From Serratia rhizosphaerae (GTDB lineage Bacteria; Pseudomonadota; Gammaproteobacteria; Enterobacterales; Enterobacteriaceae): 64,000 nt of DNA. The translations under genes were made by a program, and so were the position numbers. Shown in pieces: positions 23,261 through 31,637 of the stretch (positions are counted from its first letter, which is position 1; each line of letters opens with the position of its first letter). The notes beneath the pieces were generated by a model. It ran no database searches. It was given only the letters and a program-made list of their open reading frames with translations, and was not told where the DNA came from. Location of the stretch: NCBI RefSeq assembly GCF_009817885.1, contig NZ_CP041764.1, positions 2,914,001 to 2,978,000 of the forward strand, given 5' to 3'.

Positions 23261-25300
23261 ATGCAACTTTACCTGTGTGAAAAACCGTCCCAGGGAAAAG
23301 ACATTGGCGCCGTTCTGGGCGCCAACCAACGCAAGCAGGGTTACCTGACCGGGGCAGGTGTGATTGTTACCTGGGCTATCGGACACCTGCTGGAGCAAGC
23401 TCAACCTGAAACCTATGGTGAACAGTATGGCAGTCCCTGGCGTGAGTCGGTGCTGCCTATTGTCCCAACGCAGTGGAAAATGGTGGTTAAGAAAGATACC
23501 GCTGACCAGTTTGCCGTTATCCGTGGTCTGCTCAAACAGGTTGATTCGGTCGTGATCGCGACGGACGCCGATCGGGAAGGGGAGGTGATAGCGCGCGAGC
23601 TGCTGGAATATTGTAAGTTTACCGGCCCGGTTGAGCGGCTCTGGCTTTCGGCGCTGGATGAAACCAGCATTCGCCAGGCCCTGGCCAACAAGCTGCCGGG
23701 CAGCAAGACAGCTCCGCTTTATGAAGCCGGTTTAGCCCGCGCGCGCGCGGACTGGATGACCGGCATGAACCTGACCCGGCTTTATACGCTGAAGGCGCGG
23801 GAACAGGGTTATGGCGAGGTCTTGTCTATCGGCCGCGTTCAGACGCCGGCGCTGGCGCTGGTCGTCAACCGCGACCGTGAAATCGCTAATTTCGTCTCAA
23901 AGCCCTACTGGCAGGTTCAGGCCACACTGCAAAAGGACGGCATCAGTTTCCCGGCCAGCTGGGTGCCGGCGGCCAATTACTGTGACGAAGAAAAGCGCTG
24001 TATTCACCAGAACGTTGCCCAGGCGGTGGTGCAGCTCTGTCAGCAAACCGGGCAGGCGGTGGTGCTGGATGTCGGTACCGAGCGCAAGAAGGAGTCAGCG
24101 CCACTGGCGTTTGATCTCGGTTCACTGCAGCAGGCCTGCTCACGTAAATGGGGGATGGGCGCTAATCAGGTATTGAGCATCGCCCAGTCACTGTACGAAA
24201 CCCATAAGGCGACAACTTATCCGCGGACAGACTGCGGCTACCTGCCAACATCAATGCAGGCTGAAATCCCGGATGTGCTTAATGCCATTACCCGGACGGA
24301 CCCTATACAAAGCGCGGTGATTGCCTCGCTGGATACCGGTTTTGTCTCCCGTATCTGGAATGACAAAAAAATCACGGCGCACCACGGCATTATCCCCACT
24401 AAGCAGGCATTCGACCTGAGCAAGCTGTCAGCTGATGAACTGAAGGTCTATCAACTGATACACCAGCACTACCTGGCGCAGTTCCTGCCGCTGCATGAGC
24501 TCGATGTCACGGAAGCGACGTTTAATGTCGGTGGCCAGCTGTTCCGCACGCGAGGCAAGGTAGAAGTGATTGCCGGCTGGAAAGCACTGTTTCAGCGGGA
24601 GGAGCGTGACGATAAGGAGAAACAGGACGATTCGGCGGAGGCACGCTTGCCAGCCCTGGAAAAAGGACAGCCTTGCACTGTTGCCAGCGCTGAACTTAAA
24701 ACGCTGCAGACCAAGCCGCCGAGTCATTTTACTGATGGCACGCTGATAGCGGCAATGAAGAACGCAGCGGCGTTTGTCAGCGATCCGCAGTTGAAGAAAG
24801 TGCTCAAGGAGAATGCAGGATTGGGGACAGAAGCGACCCGGGCCGGTATCCTGGAAACGTTGTTTAAACGGGGTTATCTGGAGAAGAAGGGGAAATTTTT
24901 GCTGTCGACGCCGATCGCCGGCGAGCTGATTGATGCCTTGCCGACAGCACTGACGAACCCGGGCATGACCGCGCTTTGGGAGCAGGCGCTGGATGAAATC
25001 GCCCAGGGAAAAATGACGCTCTACACATTCATGGACCGTCAGGCACAGTGGGCGACACATCTGGTCGACAAAGGAAAGACACAAGCGGTTAAATTCACTG
25101 CGCCGCCATCTCCTCCCTGCCCATTATGCAGCGGTACCATGCGCCGGCGCACCGGTAAGAAGGGGGGCGGTGCATTCTGGGGCTGCAGCAACTACCCGAC
25201 CTGTCAGGGGATCATCAACATCGATGCCAAAAGTGGCGGTAAGGGTAAGCGTTATAAGGGAAAATCGGCGGCTAAAAATAAAACAACCAGATCAGAGTAA
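23261..25300 (+). CDS. topB: DNA topoisomerase III
   Basis: 679 aa from ATG 23261 (MQLYLCEKPSQGKDIGAVLG). Toprim at the N-terminus with 'VVIATDADREGEVIARELLE'; active-site tyrosine in 'TTYPRTDCGYLP'; C-terminal Cys4 zinc finger 'CPLCSGTMRRR...GCSNYPTCQG' near 620-650. Type IA enzymes decatenate and resolve replication intermediates; ICEs of this class carry their own. The frame is open further upstream, but this start aligns with TopB. GGAGG lies 12 nt upstream. Confidence 0.95.
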   Translation: MQLYLCEKPSQGKDIGAVLGANQRKQGYLTGAGVIVTWAIGHLLEQAQPETYGEQYGSPWRESVLPIVPTQWKMVVKKDTADQFAVIRGLLKQVDSVVIATDADREGEVIARELLEYCKFTGPVERLWLSALDETSIRQALANKLPGSKTAPLYEAGLARARADWMTGMNLTRLYTLKAREQGYGEVLSIGRVQTPALALVVNRDREIANFVSKPYWQVQATLQKDGISFPASWVPAANYCDEEKRCIHQNVAQAVVQLCQQTGQAVVLDVGTERKKESAPLAFDLGSLQQACSRKWGMGANQVLSIAQSLYETHKATTYPRTDCGYLPTSMQAEIPDVLNAITRTDPIQSAVIASLDTGFVSRIWNDKKITAHHGIIPTKQAFDLSKLSADELKVYQLIHQHYLAQFLPLHELDVTEATFNVGGQLFRTRGKVEVIAGWKALFQREERDDKEKQDDSAEARLPALEKGQPCTVASAELKTLQTKPPSHFTDGTLIAAMKNAAAFVSDPQLKKVLKENAGLGTEATRAGILETLFKRGYLEKKGKFLLSTPIAGELIDALPTALTNPGMTALWEQALDEIAQGKMTLYTFMDRQAQWATHLVDKGKTQAVKFTAPPSPPCPLCSGTMRRRTGKKGGGAFWGCSNYPTCQGIINIDAKSGGKGKRYKGKSAAKNKTTRSE

Positions 25301-25551
25301 GAGATTGTCTGATGTTAATCCCGGAAAGTTTTGCTAAGGTTAGCTGGCTTTCTTATGCAGAATGCACAGGTACCCCGTAACTGCGGTGGTGGAAAAATTC
25401 TTCCATGGTTTTTTTCTGCTTCAGTTCGGTCAGTGACCCCCACACTCAGGTTGACTGACAAGGCGCAAGCAACTCCGTGAAAAACGCGCCGGGACACTAG
25501 GTTCTCCCCGGAGTTAGACAGAATATTCATCAGGTTAAGGTACTGACCCCG
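25301..25551. other. Non-coding gap after topB
   Basis: No frame with coding character is seen. AACTCCG (25471-25477) and CGGAGTT (25509-25515) could pair as a 7-bp stem around a GC-rich loop. It ends at the strong terminator at 25552. Confidence 0.4.
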
Positions 25552-25582
25552 CGGCGTTGATTTTCGGATCAACGCCGTTTTT
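25552..25582 (+). terminator. Intrinsic terminator
   Basis: CGGCGTTGAT and ATCAACGCCG form a perfect 10-bp stem with a 6-base loop, followed by TTTTTATTTT. It closes the parA-topB transcription unit. Confidence 0.85.
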
Positions 25583-25613
25583 ATTTTCTGGCTCGCAAAA
25601 ATGATCATTACGG

Positions 25614-25642
25614 TTGACACTCACTTAACTTGCATTAAAAAT
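25614..25642 (+). promoter_or_regulatory. Candidate promoter for the leader RNA/DUF3577/ssb unit
   Basis: TTGACA at 25614-25619, 17-base spacer, AAAAAT at 25637-25642 (4 of 6 bases of TATAAT). It lies between the terminator and the structured leader, where a promoter is required. Confidence 0.5.
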
Positions 25643-25659
25643 GAACAGGATTATTTGTT

Positions 25660-25970
25660 GTCTTCGGACAACCAGCCAATGCTTCAGCACTCTGTGAGAA
25701 GCGCCTTCGGGTGAGTGCCAACCAAAGTTTCAGCGGTCTGTGAGAAACGCCTTCGGGTGACTGCAAATAGCCTCGTAGCCTGAAAGAGGAAGCCCCAGTG
25801 GCGGTAACCCTGTTTAACCTTTGAGAACAGGGATCACTGAACGGTGATGAAGGTCCATTTCACAATTCAGACAGTCTGCACTGACGTACGACTTTGCAGA
25901 CTCCCGACGGGAAACACTTTTCCCGTCAGGGAAGGTGTATTTCTCCGTCACCGAATCTACACTCCATGGA
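25660..25970 (+). ncRNA. Structured leader with tandem UUCG hairpin units, STAXI-like
   Basis: Two tandem units 46 nt apart each fold as an outer stem, an internal UGUGAGAA strand and an inner hairpin capped by UUCG. Outer stems are GCACTC/GAGTGC (25687-25718) and GCGGTC/GACTGC (25733-25764): a C-G pair became G-C and an A-U became G-U, a compensatory change that supports structure. Downstream, further stems include CCCTGTT/AACAGGG and a 9-bp GACGGGAAA/TTTCCCGTC helix near 25904-25928. Position between topoisomerase and ssb genes fits the published STAXI motif as I remember it. It could work as RNA or as single-stranded DNA during transfer. Confidence 0.6.
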
Positions 25971-25979
25971 GAAAACATC

Positions 25980-26456
25980 ATGTCTACCCCAGCTCAAACT
26001 CAACAAAATGCCACTAAAAACACTGAATACTTCAACCTGACCATCAATGGTATGGGGTATCTCAGTAATGTTCGCCAGGTTAATGGTCCTAATGGCACTT
26101 TTATCAGCTGTGTTGTTAATGCACTGTCCGGTCCTACCGATAACGCCAGCTATACGCGTTTCGATTGTACCGTTGCAGGCAAAGAAGCAAGCAGCCTGAT
26201 TAATCGTTGCCAGAAAGCCTGTGACGAAGACAAAAAAGTTCTGATTGGTTTTGTGCTCAGCAATCCCAAAACGGACATCTTCACGCTCAACAGCGGCGAA
26301 CATGCCGGTGAACAGCGTGTCAGCCTGAAAGCACGCCTGATTCGTATCGATTGGATCAAAATCGGCCAGGAAAAGGTGTACCAGGCTGAAAAATCCTACT
26401 CTCAGCCGCCTCAGCAGGGTTCTGCGCAGCCAAGCTACGCTGAAAACTCCTTCTGA
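25980..26456 (+). CDS. DUF3577 / STY4534-family ICE replication protein
   Basis: 158 aa from ATG 25980 (MSTPAQTQQNATKNTEYFNL). Beta-rich, SSB-like pattern: 'LTINGMGYLSNVRQVNGPNG', 'SLKARLIRIDWIKIGQEKVY', with a Gln/Pro-rich tail ending NSF. Members sit directly upstream of ssb in SPI-7-type ICEs. Likely a single-strand-DNA-associated factor (inference). GGAGAAAAC precedes the start. A terminator follows. Confidence 0.8.
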   Translation: MSTPAQTQQNATKNTEYFNLTINGMGYLSNVRQVNGPNGTFISCVVNALSGPTDNASYTRFDCTVAGKEASSLINRCQKACDEDKKVLIGFVLSNPKTDIFTLNSGEHAGEQRVSLKARLIRIDWIKIGQEKVYQAEKSYSQPPQQGSAQPSYAENSF

Positions 26457-26469
26457 TAACGCCTTCTCA

Positions 26470-26491
26470 CGCCCCTTCCCGGGGCGTTTTT
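26470..26491 (+). terminator. Intrinsic terminator between DUF3577 gene and ssb
   Basis: CGCCCC, loop TTCCC, GGGGCG, then TTTTT. A compact GC stem that probably attenuates read-through into ssb. Confidence 0.7.
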
Positions 26492-26518
26492 CCCTTTCCC
26501 ATTTATGAGGATTCGATT

Positions 26519-27022
26519 ATGGCGTCTCGCGGCGTAAACAAAGTGATTCTTGTCGGTTATCTGGGCCAGGATCCAGAAATCCGTTACATGCCTTCCGGTG
26601 GCGCAGTGGCTACGTTGTCACTCGCAACCTCCGAAAGCTGGCGTGATAAACAATCCGGTGAACAGAAAGAGAAGACCGAGTGGCACCGTGTTGTGTTGTT
26701 CGGGAAACTCGCTGAAATAGCCGGTGAATACTTGCGTAAAGGTTCGCAGGTCTATATCGAGGGTCAACTGCGGACACGCAGGTGGACCGATTCGGACGGT
26801 GTTGACCGTTACACCACTGAAGTGGCGGTCAATGTCGGTGGGTCGATGCAAATGCTGGGCGGCCGTTCTCCGGATAATGCCTCTGGCCAACGCAGCCAGA
26901 ACAGCTGGGGCAAGCCTCAACAGCCAACCCACAGCGGCACGCCGCCTAAACAGCCTCAAACACAGGCTCAGTCCGGCGGGAATGAACCACCGATGGACTT
27001 TGACACTGACATACCGTTCTAA
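26519..27022 (+). CDS. ssb: Single-stranded DNA-binding protein
   Basis: 167 aa. OB fold 'GVNKVILVGYLGQDPEIRYM' and 'TEWHRVVLFGKLAEIAGEYL', 'GSQVYIEGQLRTR', a Gln/Pro/Ser-rich linker, and the acidic tip ending MDFDTDIPF, which recruits partner proteins in SSB. It coats transferred or replicating ICE DNA. ATGAGGATTC upstream supplies the SD; terminator at 27060. Confidence 0.95.
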   Translation: MASRGVNKVILVGYLGQDPEIRYMPSGGAVATLSLATSESWRDKQSGEQKEKTEWHRVVLFGKLAEIAGEYLRKGSQVYIEGQLRTRRWTDSDGVDRYTTEVAVNVGGSMQMLGGRSPDNASGQRSQNSWGKPQQPTHSGTPPKQPQTQAQSGGNEPPMDFDTDIPF

Positions 27023-27059
27023 AAAATACTATAGACCTTTTTGTCAATTTTTAACCTGT

Positions 27060-27086
27060 AAGCCCCGTTAATCGGGGCTTTCTTTG
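27060..27086 (+). terminator. Intrinsic terminator after ssb
   Basis: AAGCCCCG, TTAAT, CGGGGCTT, then TCTTTGTTTTT. Perfect 8-bp stem. Confidence 0.8.
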
Positions 27087-27404
27087 TTTTTGGGAGTGGA
27101 GGAGTCTGACTGGGAGCTTTTGGGTTATCAGTTACGTCGAAGCTGGGTGGTATGTTATACCGAAACAAATGCTCTAAACGCGTAGTTCCTGCTCTGTCAT
27201 TAACTTTTATCTTACGGCAGTGTAGCCGAGTAGTGTATGTCCACATTTCATGATGCAGTATCAACGCCAAAAATGTTATTAATGTCAACGGAATCAGAAA
27301 GATGAATTTTAACCTAATAGGGTAGGAAAAATGCTGTCGTCAGACCGTATGGTGTTGTACTAATCAAACGAATCGACCCAGTTCCCTTGAAAGAAAAGGA
27401 TGAA
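27087..27404. other. Gap upstream of the defence-like cassette
   Basis: About 320 bases without a supported gene. It should contain the cassette promoter; I cannot pick a convincing -35/-10 pair. The base composition shifts to lower GC here relative to the flanking tra genes, in line with cassette insertion. Confidence 0.3.
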
Positions 27405-27407
27405 ATG

Positions 27408-28967
27408 ATGCCTGTGATCACGCGGCTGATGCTGCAAAATTTCAAAAAATTTTCGGCTCTAGATCTGAGCTTTTGTGCGGATCGAAATGTTCTTATAGGA
27501 GATAATGAATCGGGGAAGAGCAGTATTTTACTTGCTTTAGATCTGGTACTCAGCGATAGCAGGTATCGAGTGGAAACTTTGGGGGTGGAAACCCTATTGT
27601 CACAGTCAGCGGTTGATGGTTTTTTGGCTGGAGAGCGTCGCATTGAGCAGCTTCCCGTGCTCACAGTTGACGTATTTCTCAGTGCTGGTACTAATCCAGA
27701 TTTGAATGGCCGCCAGAACCTCGCGGATATTGACGCGGACGGACTGAGGATGCGTATTGCCCCAATGATCGATGAATATGGGCAGGATATCAGTCAGGTG
27801 CTTCAACATAATCCGTCAATCTTTCCTTTCGAATACTATTCCGTAAAGTTTACCACTTTCTCTGGCGGCCATTATGCAGGGTTCAGGCGCTATCTGCGTC
27901 ATTTGCTGCTCGATAGTGCACGAATCGACAGTGAGCATGCCGCTCAAGAATATACGCGAGCAGTTTACAATGTGAATGTCCCCGTGTCTGAGCGTTATCG
28001 CTTGGAAAACAGTTACCGACAGCAGAAAAATCACTTTTGCGAACAGCAGCTCTCTGTAGTCAATGATGCTCTGGAGCTGTATCGGTTCGGCATTCGAGCT
28101 GGTACAAAATCGGGTCTGGAGGCGAATTTGGATATTACAGAAGAAGGTATTTCGATACGCAATCGAGGTAAGGGCCGGCAATGTTTCATCAAGACAGAAT
28201 TTGCCCTGAGGCGACATCAGCAACAGGGAGAACTCGATGTGCTACTCCTTGAAGAACCTGAAAACCATATGAGCCACCTGAGTATGAAGAAGCTTGTAAG
28301 TCAACTTGCAACAGATCGCCAGACTCAGCTATTCATTGCCACACACAGCAGTCATATTTCTTCCCGTCTCGATCTACGTAAAGCCATCCTTCTCGGAGAG
28401 GCCGGGAAGGTACTGCTCAACGATCTTTCTGCTGATACAGCTGCCTTCTTTATCAAGGCACCTGATAATAATGTGCTGGAATTTTCATTGTCAAAACGCG
28501 TGTTACTGGTTGAAGGTGACGCTGAATTCATCCTAATCGAATACTTCTATCATCTTTTGCACGCTAGGAAACCTGAGGATGATGATGTGCATATTATTGC
28601 TATCGGTGGGACGAGCTTCCGCCGGTATTTGGAATTGGCCAGACTATTGGGTACTCGGGTCGCTGCACTGAGGGATAACGATGGGAAATATCAGCAGAAC
28701 TGTGCTGAACGTTATGCGGATCTCCTCAGCGAGAACATTCAAGTCTTCGCCGATCCGGACGATACTCGGTCCACATTTGAAATAAGCCTTTATCAGGATA
28801 ATCGTGATCTCTGCGAGGAACTCTTTGGCCAAGAGCGCCGTAGGTTGACGGTTCAGGAGTATATGCTAGCTAACAAAGCTGAGGCGGCATTCAGACTGTT
28901 ACAGCATGACAAGATAATGAACGTACCAGGTTATATCCAGGAGGCACTAACATGGATAAGAGGGTGA
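27408..28967 (+). CDS. OLD-family ATPase/TOPRIM nuclease (GajA-like)
   Basis: 519 aa from ATG 27408; ATG 27405 is adjacent, and AAAAGGA gives better spacing to the second. The N-terminus is an SMC/ABC-type ATPase: 'LMLQNFKKFSALDLSF', Walker A 'GDNESGKSSILLAL', a signature/Walker B region 'ELDVLLLEEPENHMSHLS', and 'FIATHSSHISSRL'. The C-terminal TOPRIM has 'LLVEGDAEFILIEYF' and 'ALRDNDGKY'. This is the OLD nuclease architecture; class 2 members pair with UvrD-like helicases in the Gabija anti-phage system. The helicase-like gene overlaps its end by 16 nt. GC is lower than in neighbouring tra genes, consistent with acquired cargo. Confidence 0.8.
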   Translation: MPVITRLMLQNFKKFSALDLSFCADRNVLIGDNESGKSSILLALDLVLSDSRYRVETLGVETLLSQSAVDGFLAGERRIEQLPVLTVDVFLSAGTNPDLNGRQNLADIDADGLRMRIAPMIDEYGQDISQVLQHNPSIFPFEYYSVKFTTFSGGHYAGFRRYLRHLLLDSARIDSEHAAQEYTRAVYNVNVPVSERYRLENSYRQQKNHFCEQQLSVVNDALELYRFGIRAGTKSGLEANLDITEEGISIRNRGKGRQCFIKTEFALRRHQQQGELDVLLLEEPENHMSHLSMKKLVSQLATDRQTQLFIATHSSHISSRLDLRKAILLGEAGKVLLNDLSADTAAFFIKAPDNNVLEFSLSKRVLLVEGDAEFILIEYFYHLLHARKPEDDDVHIIAIGGTSFRRYLELARLLGTRVAALRDNDGKYQQNCAERYADLLSENIQVFADPDDTRSTFEISLYQDNRDLCEELFGQERRRLTVQEYMLANKAEAAFRLLQHDKIMNVPGYIQEALTWIRG

Positions 28968-29974
28968 TTTTTGCCGTCGCAGGTTCAGGCAAAACGACAC
29001 TTCTCAAAAACAGTCTCAGGGAAACCAGCCGCACGCTGATCCTGACGTACACGGTCAATAATGAGGAACACCTTCGTTCCAGTATCATCAGCCGGTTTGG
29101 TTTTATACCGGAAGGTATCCGCATAATGACCTGGTTTGAATTTTTATACGCGTTTTGCTGCCGTCCTTTTTTACAGGATCGACTGACCACGCGTGGGTTG
29201 AGTTTTGTTCAGCCACCTCTAAGGATACCACGAACCAACCGGCAACATTACCAAGATCGAGGAGGGCGACTGTATCACCGACGCCTTGCACATCTCCTGA
29301 CTGAAAGAGGGTTGTTATCGGCCATCTGTGAGCGTCTTGTGCGTTATTACGATGAGTTATTTGTCGATGAAGTTCAGGATTTTGCCGGGCACGATTTTAA
29401 TTTTCTGTTGGGGCTGTCTAGAGCTGATTTGTCTGTGCTTTTTGTGGGGGATTTTTACCAGCATACTTTTGATACCAGCCGGGATGGTAATATCAATGCG
29501 ACACTTCATAAATCTATTGACCAATATGAAGGCCGCTTTAGGGCTTCAGGTATGACGGTCGATAGCGAAACACTCAGTAGAACATGGCGCTGCTCTCCGA
29601 CCGTTTGCGAGTTCATTACGGGGCAATTGAATATTCATATTACTGCTCACGGAACGCACAGTACTAGTATAGAAATGGTAAACGATGCTGAACGTGTTGC
29701 CGCCCTACATGCAGATGATTCTGTGATAAAACTCTTTTATCGAGAACACTATCGATACGGTTGCTACTCGATGAATTGGGGAGCAAGTAAAGGGCTGGAT
29801 CACTTGCAGGACGTTTGTATTGTCTTTGGTGCCGATCATTGGCGCAAACTGGGACAACAAACCCTGAAGGACCTGCCTCCATCTTCCCGTAATAGGTTGT
29901 ATGTTGCATGCTCCCGCGCACGGGGTAATATCTATTTTGTCGAAGAAGCTAATTTACGTCAGTTCAGACGTTGA
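28952..29974 (+). CDS. Short UvrD-like SF1 helicase (GajB-like)
   Basis: 340 aa. Motif I 'FAVAGSGKTTLLKN', motif II 'LFVDEVQDFAGHDF', motif III-like 'DLSVLFVGDFYQHTFD', motif IV-like 'SRTWRCSPTVCEFI', and motifs V-VI 'GASKGLDHLQDVCIVFG' and 'NRLYVACSRARGNIYFV'. All core SF1 motifs are kept though the protein is much shorter than typical GajB (about 490 aa), so the 1B/2B insertions appear missing. CCAGGAGG precedes ATG 28952, inside the nuclease gene. Probably forms a defence complex with the nuclease. Confidence 0.8.
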   Translation: MDKRVIFAVAGSGKTTLLKNSLRETSRTLILTYTVNNEEHLRSSIISRFGFIPEGIRIMTWFEFLYAFCCRPFLQDRLTTRGLSFVQPPLRIPRTNRQHYQDRGGRLYHRRLAHLLTERGLLSAICERLVRYYDELFVDEVQDFAGHDFNFLLGLSRADLSVLFVGDFYQHTFDTSRDGNINATLHKSIDQYEGRFRASGMTVDSETLSRTWRCSPTVCEFITGQLNIHITAHGTHSTSIEMVNDAERVAALHADDSVIKLFYREHYRYGCYSMNWGASKGLDHLQDVCIVFGADHWRKLGQQTLKDLPPSSRNRLYVACSRARGNIYFVEEANLRQFRR

Positions 29975-30125
29975 GCACGGATTGCCATAATTTTTGTGTT
30001 CTGACTAGCGGTCAACTTTGCTGTATCCGGTTTGTTAACCTTTTTGTTATCGAACGCGGCATTGATGTGACTGCAAAGATAGACCTGACAGAACGATGAT
30101 GAATGCTGGTGTTATGAAACAGTGA

Positions 30126-30153
30126 TGCAGACCTTCGGGTCTGCATTTTTTTT
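30126..30153 (+). terminator. Intrinsic terminator after the defence-like cassette
   Basis: TGCAGACC, TTCG, GGTCTGCA, then eight Ts: a perfect 8-bp stem with a UUCG loop, 150 nt after the helicase gene. It isolates the cassette from the tra genes. Confidence 0.9.
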
Positions 30154-30239
30154 ATTTTCAATAAAGAGTTGTTAATTGAGAGGGAGGGGCGGTAACCGCA
30201 CAGTGGCACCTGTTTAGTCACTGTACAGGAACCTCCCGG

Positions 30240-30875
30240 ATGAAAAAAACACTTGTAGTCTCTGCCCTGGCAGCCGTCATCCTGACGGGCTGCACCACGC
30301 AACAACCCTTGCAGCAGCGTGATGCGTCACTGGTCACGCCGCCTGTCACCGTCTCCCGCAATGTCCAGCCGGTTACCCCGGATGCATACGGCCAGGCACC
30401 GGAAGTCGTGCGCTATGACCGCTATCTGCTGGTCAGCACCGATCCGGCCGCTGTCCAGCGTGACCCGCTTTCTCAAATCATCGATATCCGTATTCCTGCC
30501 TCCGTCAAACCGACGGTGGCCGATGCGCTGAGTTACTCACTGCGCCAGTCCGGTTACACCCTGTGCGCGACTGGCCCGGCCAACGGCGTGTTGTATCGCC
30601 AGGCACTGCCGGCGGTGCAGTACCAGCTGGGGCCAATGCGTCTGCGCACCGCGCTGCAGGTCCTGGCGGGGCCGGCATGGCAGCTTGAAGTTGACGATGT
30701 GCAGCGCGTTGTCTGCCACAGCCTGCGGGACGGTTACCAGTTGCCGGCCTCTCAGCTGCCACCGTCGCCAACGCCACGTGTCTATCACGCTGCGCCGACC
30801 ACAGCACCTGCAGGCACGATGGTGCCGCCGGCGATTAAACCTGTGTCTTCAACCGGAGGATGGCTGAAAAAATGA
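30240..30875 (+). CDS. PilL N-terminal-type ICE lipoprotein
   Basis: 211 aa. Lipoprotein signal with lipobox ILTGC (Cys 19). 'VVRYDRYLLVSTDPAAVQRDPLSQ' and 'DALSYSLRQSGYTL' match the PilL N-domain family of PFGI-1 ICEs (TIGR03748). In some relatives it heads a pil operon for a type IV mating pilus; here no pilN-pilV genes follow and tra genes start at once, so it stands alone. Probably an envelope component of the transfer apparatus. Confidence 0.8.
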   Translation: MKKTLVVSALAAVILTGCTTQQPLQQRDASLVTPPVTVSRNVQPVTPDAYGQAPEVVRYDRYLLVSTDPAAVQRDPLSQIIDIRIPASVKPTVADALSYSLRQSGYTLCATGPANGVLYRQALPAVQYQLGPMRLRTALQVLAGPAWQLEVDDVQRVVCHSLRDGYQLPASQLPPSPTPRVYHAAPTTAPAGTMVPPAIKPVSSTGGWLKK

Positions 30876-31627
30876 CCGAGCATAACGAAGAAATGATCCC
30901 GATGACGCCGGCCAAAAAAGGATTGCTGCGTAGCAAGACCTTTTGGCTGGTGACGGGCGGGGTGGTGGTGGTTCTGATTATCGGCATGGTTGGTGTCGGC
31001 GCCGTCAAACACGTTGACCAGCGTATTGCCCAGCTGGAGACGGCGCAAAAAGCGCTGGCCCCTCAGGATGACATGACCTCGATGGCGGATGTGGTACAGG
31101 CGCATGCCAAACAGCTTAAAGCCCTGACAGTACGTCTGAACACACTCAACGACGAGATGACGGGACTCCGGACCACTAACAGTCTGCCCGAAAAGCTTGA
31201 GCAGCAGCTGCAGGCGCAGCAGGTTGAACTCAATGCACTCAAAGACAGCCTTGAGGCGCTGAAAAAGTCAGCGGCAACGGCGCCGGCAGAAAAAACGGCC
31301 CCTGCCGGCAAACCTTCTGTTTCCGTCCTGGCCGCACCCTCGGCAACGGCAAAAATCACCCCAAAGCACAAACCTACGCCGATTAAATCTTCCCCGCGTA
31401 AAGCGGTACGCCGTGTGGCGCGTAAAGCGCCATTCGTGCTGACCGGGGTGGAGCAGCGTGGGACAGCGGCCTTTGCGGCCGTGGCGCCGCAGGGATTCAG
31501 TGACCTGTCGCAGGTTCGGCTGATTGGGGAAGGCGAGTCCGTTGCCGGGTGGACGTTGGTCAGTGCCGGCCACGGTCAGGCGACGTTCCGTGTCAATGGT
31601 CGCCTGCAGACCGTCAGCGCGCAATAA
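30872..31627 (+). CDS. Membrane-anchored coiled-coil ICE transfer protein
   Basis: 251 aa from ATG 30872 (ATGA overlap with the lipoprotein stop, GGAGG 12 nt upstream); ATG 30860 is possible but touches the GGAGG. One transmembrane helix near residues 24-45, a coiled coil about 50-130 rich in Gln/Leu/Ala, an Ala/Pro/Lys linker, and a small C-terminal domain ('VRLIGEGESVAGWTLVSAG'). A bitopic periplasm-facing scaffold is likely. Family not recognised by name. Confidence 0.65.
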   Translation: MTEHNEEMIPMTPAKKGLLRSKTFWLVTGGVVVVLIIGMVGVGAVKHVDQRIAQLETAQKALAPQDDMTSMADVVQAHAKQLKALTVRLNTLNDEMTGLRTTNSLPEKLEQQLQAQQVELNALKDSLEALKKSAATAPAEKTAPAGKPSVSVLAAPSATAKITPKHKPTPIKSSPRKAVRRVARKAPFVLTGVEQRGTAAFAAVAPQGFSDLSQVRLIGEGESVAGWTLVSAGHGQATFRVNGRLQTVSAQ

Positions 31628-31637
31628 GGAGCATCTG

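Noticed and set aside
27314..27664. Minus-strand frame overlapping the OLD nuclease start
   Set aside because: Overlaps a well-supported gene and has Ser/Arg-rich shadow composition.
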